A stretch of 5,736 nt of DNA from Gemmataceae bacterium (GTDB lineage: Bacteria > Planctomycetota > Planctomycetia > Gemmatales > Gemmataceae), in the NCBI GenBank assembly GCA_947490035.1, contig CANLGS010000313.1:1-5736 (forward strand), in the 5' to 3' direction. Position 1 is the stretch's first letter; every line of letters starts with the position of its first letter. Shown here piece after piece: positions 2,832 to 5,736 of the stretch. A program made the position numbers and the translations under genes. Below the pieces are notes generated by a model. That model saw nothing but the letters and a program-made list of their open reading frames with translations. It was not told where the DNA came from and ran no database searches.

Positions 2832-5543
2832 ATGTCCGACAACTCGCGCGCCCGCCGCTCGTGGCTTCGTGCCGCCGCCGCGGTCGCGGGCCTGCTCGCG
2901 GCCTGCGCGCTGGGCGCGATCGCGCAACCGCCGGCCGAGGAGGAAGACCCCAAGGGCGGGGTGAAGAAGCGCGTGGTGGTCGAAGACGATCCCGTCGTGC
3001 GGCCGAAGGGACCGGACGCCGGACCTGGAACCGCGCCTGACGTGCGCCTGGATGAACTCGCGCGCGGCGCGGACGAGGCGACGCACGCCGCGATCAAGGA
3101 GTTGTTCCAGAAGCACGTCGTCCCGTTCGACAAGATGACGACGAAGACCGGGAGCGCGCGGATCAAGCCGATTCCGGTGGCTCGCGGTGAGAAGTTACCG
3201 CCGCAGTTCGGCGTGCAGGAACTCGACCGCGACGGTCAGTTCGGCGCGCCGGTCGGGATCAACGCGGCCGAGGTCCGGCGGGTCGATCACTTTGAGGAGA
3301 TCGCGCTCGCCGAAGCGAACCTCGTGCTGGCAGCCAAGCCGTTCGGCACCGCGAACGGCCCGCAAGGGTGGACCGCGTTCGACCAACTCGCCGCCGCGGA
3401 ACGCTTGCTCGGCGCGGCGCTCCGGTTCCACGACTACGCGCGCGAGCGCAACATCCGCAAGGGGCGCGGGTGGGACGAACTGCGCAAACCGCTCGCGGAC
3501 CGGTTGCGCGAGGTGCGCCTGCTCCAACTGGACAACTCGGTCACCATCGCCGACTGGCAGCGCGTCCGCGAGAACGGCAGCCGGCTCATGCTCGCGTACC
3601 CGAAGGATGCCGCCGTCGCCGCGAAGGTCGCCGCCGCACGCGTGCTGGAAGCGAAGCGGCTGCTCGCGTCCGACAAGCACTTCCACCACGTCAAGGCGAA
3701 GGACTTGCTCGACGAGTTCGAGGCGAACTACCCCGGCGGCGGCGGCGAACCGGTTCGCGCCCTCCGCACCGAACTTTCGCGACTTGCCCAGACTGCATTC
3801 ACCCGCGCGAAGGATAAAAAGGGTGTCAACGACCTGACCGCCGCGCGCGACGCACTGACGCGGGCCGTCGCGCTCGACCCGACCATCCCCGGCGCGCGCG
3901 AGATGCAGCGCGAACTCAAGACCGGCTACCAGACGCTGTACGTCGGTGTGAGACAGTACCCGCAGTTCATGTCGCCCGTGCTGGCGCGGCTCGACAGCGA
4001 GAAGCAGGCGGTGGAACTACTCTTCGAGGGGCTGCTCGCAGAGGTGCCCGACGACGGCCGCGGCGCGCGGTACCGGGCGGCCGGCGCGGTCGCGATGCCG
4101 GCCGTGACGCCGGGCGCCCGCGAGTTCACCCTCCGCACGTTCGACCGCGACGCGACCGGCCGGTTCGGGTTCGAGTCGCACGACGTGGTCGGCACGCTCA
4201 AGCTGCTCGCCACCCGCCCGGACACGTGGAACTCCTACGGGCTGCCGTGGCTCGACGACCTGCCCACGCCGAAGGACAACACGACAGTGAGGGTGGCCTT
4301 GCGACAGGGTCACCCGGACCCGCGTGCGCTGCTCACGTTCAAGCTGCTTCCGGCGCGGTGGATGGCGGACAAGGGCGTGCCGATCGACGACCGCGTGTTC
4401 GCGGAGGCGCCGATCGGGACGGGACCGTTCCGGTTGCACTCCAACCCGAAGCCCGACGGGAACTCGCCGCGCGAGATGGTGTTCGTGGACAACCCGCTCT
4501 ACGGCCGCTGGCGCGACCGCTCGAATCAACCTTTCATCAAGGAAGTCAGGTTGCTCGAAGTGGCGAAGGTTCACAACGTGGTCGAGGCGTTCCAACAGGG
4601 GAGTTTGCACATCCTCACCGATGTGGCGACGGCCGACCTGGAGAAGTACCGGGCGGCGCTCGGGGGGAAGGTCGAGGAGCACACCGCGACCACCAACCGC
4701 CGCGTCCACGTGCTTGCGGTGAACCACAACCGCCCGGCGCTGCGCAGCAAACCGCTGCGGCAGGGTCTGTCGCTGGCGATCGACCGCGAAGCGGTGCTGA
4801 CCGACGTGTACCGGGCGGGGAAGGGGGAGTACCATAAGGCGATGACCGGGCCGTTCCCGCCGCAGAGTTGGGCGACCGTCAAGGGCGCGGGCGGGCAGAC
4901 GGTCCCGCTGGGCAACCGCGACCTCGCGCTGACGAAGTTCCGCACGTACCTCATCGACATCGGCGCGAAGACCGAACTCGACCTCGCGTACTCCAGCGAC
5001 GACCCACAAGCCAAACTCGCGTGCGAGAAGATCAAGGCGCAGATCGAGGGGTTGTTCAAGGACGCGGCGGGCCGCAAGCTCACGATCCGGCTCGAACCGC
5101 TCCCGCTGCGCGACCTGTTCGAGCGCGTCCACGACGAACACCGCTACGACCTCGCGTACATCCCGTTGGACTACCCGGACGACTGGTTTTCCTACGCGCT
5201 GGGCGCGATGCTCGACCCGGCCGCGGCGACCCGCGGCGGGCGCAACTTCACCGGCTTCCTGACGCGCGACAGCGGCGCCGACGGGGACGACACCCGTCTG
5301 GGTCAACTGCTCAACGAGTTGCGCGCCTACCGCGAGTTCTCGGCTCTGGCGACGAAAACGGCGGAGGTGCAGAAGTTGTTCAACGAGTGCATCCCGTTCG
5401 TGCCACTGTGGCAGCTCGACCGTCACACGCTGTTCAGCACCAGCGTGAAGGTGTACACCGACGACTCCGACACGGCGGTCAGCCCGAAGGTACTGAACCC
5501 GACCACGCTGTTCCAGGGCGTCGCCCGCTGGCGCCTGGAGTGA
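2832..5543 (+). CDS. Exported protein: TPR-like helical N-terminal half fused to family 5 solute-binding domain
   Basis: This 903-residue protein probably binds peptides or similar solutes outside the cytoplasm. The export signal has RARRSWLR (6-13), a hydrophobic stretch and LAAC (22-25), a possible lipobox with Cys25; cleavage at AIA (29-31) is the alternative. A charged, Pro-rich linker (33-70) follows. Residues 75-365 are Ala/Leu/Arg-rich helices, TPR-like near 320-360 (LTAARDALTRAVALDP). From about 369 the fold is SBP_bac_5 (DppA/OppA): LYVGVRQYPQFMSPVLARLD and LLFEGLL, GTGPF (529-533), RQGLSLAIDREAV, then DLAYIPLDYPDDWFSY and FNECIPFVPLW near the end. Family members are usually about 500-550 residues, so the N-terminal half is extra. 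The region equivalent to the typical VKFHDGTP segment is degenerate. GAGG (2822-2825) sits 6 nt before this ATG; a longer frame from 2652 would bury the signal peptide. No permease or ATPase gene adjoins it, so the partner is unknown. Confidence 0.9.
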   Translation: MSDNSRARRSWLRAAAAVAGLLAACALGAIAQPPAEEEDPKGGVKKRVVVEDDPVVRPKGPDAGPGTAPDVRLDELARGADEATHAAIKELFQKHVVPFDKMTTKTGSARIKPIPVARGEKLPPQFGVQELDRDGQFGAPVGINAAEVRRVDHFEEIALAEANLVLAAKPFGTANGPQGWTAFDQLAAAERLLGAALRFHDYARERNIRKGRGWDELRKPLADRLREVRLLQLDNSVTIADWQRVRENGSRLMLAYPKDAAVAAKVAAARVLEAKRLLASDKHFHHVKAKDLLDEFEANYPGGGGEPVRALRTELSRLAQTAFTRAKDKKGVNDLTAARDALTRAVALDPTIPGAREMQRELKTGYQTLYVGVRQYPQFMSPVLARLDSEKQAVELLFEGLLAEVPDDGRGARYRAAGAVAMPAVTPGAREFTLRTFDRDATGRFGFESHDVVGTLKLLATRPDTWNSYGLPWLDDLPTPKDNTTVRVALRQGHPDPRALLTFKLLPARWMADKGVPIDDRVFAEAPIGTGPFRLHSNPKPDGNSPREMVFVDNPLYGRWRDRSNQPFIKEVRLLEVAKVHNVVEAFQQGSLHILTDVATADLEKYRAALGGKVEEHTATTNRRVHVLAVNHNRPALRSKPLRQGLSLAIDREAVLTDVYRAGKGEYHKAMTGPFPPQSWATVKGAGGQTVPLGNRDLALTKFRTYLIDIGAKTELDLAYSSDDPQAKLACEKIKAQIEGLFKDAAGRKLTIRLEPLPLRDLFERVHDEHRYDLAYIPLDYPDDWFSYALGAMLDPAAATRGGRNFTGFLTRDSGADGDDTRLGQLLNELRAYREFSALATKTAEVQKLFNECIPFVPLWQLDRHTLFSTSVKVYTDDSDTAVSPKVLNPTTLFQGVARWRLE

Positions 5544-5736
5544 GCGCCGAATGACGAGCCGGAAGCGTAAGCGGTTTTGTGGGATAGGCCTAGGCTGATC
5601 GGAAGTTGGGCTTTCGATGGAATTATTGGTTCGAGTTCGATCCCGTTTTTGGTTCACACGGCTCGTGAATTCCGCTGCTTTTCCAGCGAAAAGTTCCGTT
5701 CCCCCGGCGAACTGATTCCAGAACGGGGATGAACCA
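5544..5736. other. Non-coding 3' region, lower GC
   Basis: I see no supported gene here. GC is clearly below that of the preceding gene, with T-rich stretches (GGTTTTG, CCCGTTTTTGG). Local symmetry includes TAGGCCTA (5585-5592) and a short stem CGCTG-CTTTTC-CAGCG (5673-5688). GAGCCGGAAGCGTAAGCGG (5556-5574) resembles intergenic motifs I recall from planctomycetes, unverified. No strong intrinsic terminator for the solute-binding protein gene was found. An ATG at 5729 is too close to the edge to assess. Confidence 0.5.

Noticed and set aside
5632..5647. GGTTCGAGTTCGATCC, resembling a tRNA T-arm
   Set aside because: No acceptor, D or anticodon arms can be placed around it on either strand, so there is no tRNA.
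4017..5657. 546-codon minus-strand open frame
   Set aside because: It lies opposite the solute-binding domain, which has clear family motifs on the plus strand. The antisense product is Arg/Val/Gln-rich and lacks a ribosome-binding site or domain, so it is a composition artefact.
5729..5736. ATG at 5729 as the start of a new gene
   Set aside because: Only two codons and part of a third remain, and the upstream GGGG touches the ATG with no usable spacing.

Overview
This is a GC-rich bacterial window with compact genes separated by structured, repeat-containing intergenic DNA. Three things suggest a planctomycete, probably of the Gemmata group: GC-rich codon use, an adenylosuccinate lyase very close in sequence to the animal enzyme, and small secreted proteins of unfamiliar type set among long intergenic palindromes. 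This placement is an inference from sequence character, not a database result.

Layout. Positions 1-917 (minus) hold the first 305 codons of purB, which runs off the left edge. Positions 918-1149 are a divergent intergenic region with three perfect 6-bp-stem tetraloop palindromes. Positions 1150-1524 (plus) encode a 124-residue secreted Pro/Tyr-rich protein. Positions 1525-1649 separate two convergent genes and hold a small hairpin plus a long (about 44 bp arm) palindrome. Positions 1650-2090 (minus) encode a 146-residue ribbon-helix-helix protein with four CxxC knuckles. Positions 2091-2282 contain its probable promoter and operator, heptanucleotide tandem repeats, and a second long (38 bp arm) palindrome. 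Positions 2283-2600 (minus) encode a 105-residue secreted Lys-rich protein. Positions 2601-2831 are a divergent promoter region. Positions 2832-5543 (plus) encode a 903-residue exported protein: a helical, TPR-like N-terminal half followed by a family 5 solute-binding domain. Positions 5544-5736 are non-coding and visibly lower in GC.

The genes do not form an obvious pathway. purB is housekeeping purine synthesis. Three of the other four products are predicted to be exported, and the fourth looks like a metal-binding DNA-binding regulator. No ABC permease or ATPase gene accompanies the solute-binding protein inside the window.

The most interesting non-coding signal is the pair of long palindromes at 1542-1647 and 2176-2266. 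Their arms differ in sequence, but both arms are built from roughly 7-nt repeats, and both centres share the same core (GAAGA-(A)CCAGA ... ATGGC ... GTCTTC). They therefore look like two members of one repeat family that also supplies the 3' ends of the neighbouring genes. The RHH/CxxC protein lies between them, with ACGT repeats over its own predicted promoter.
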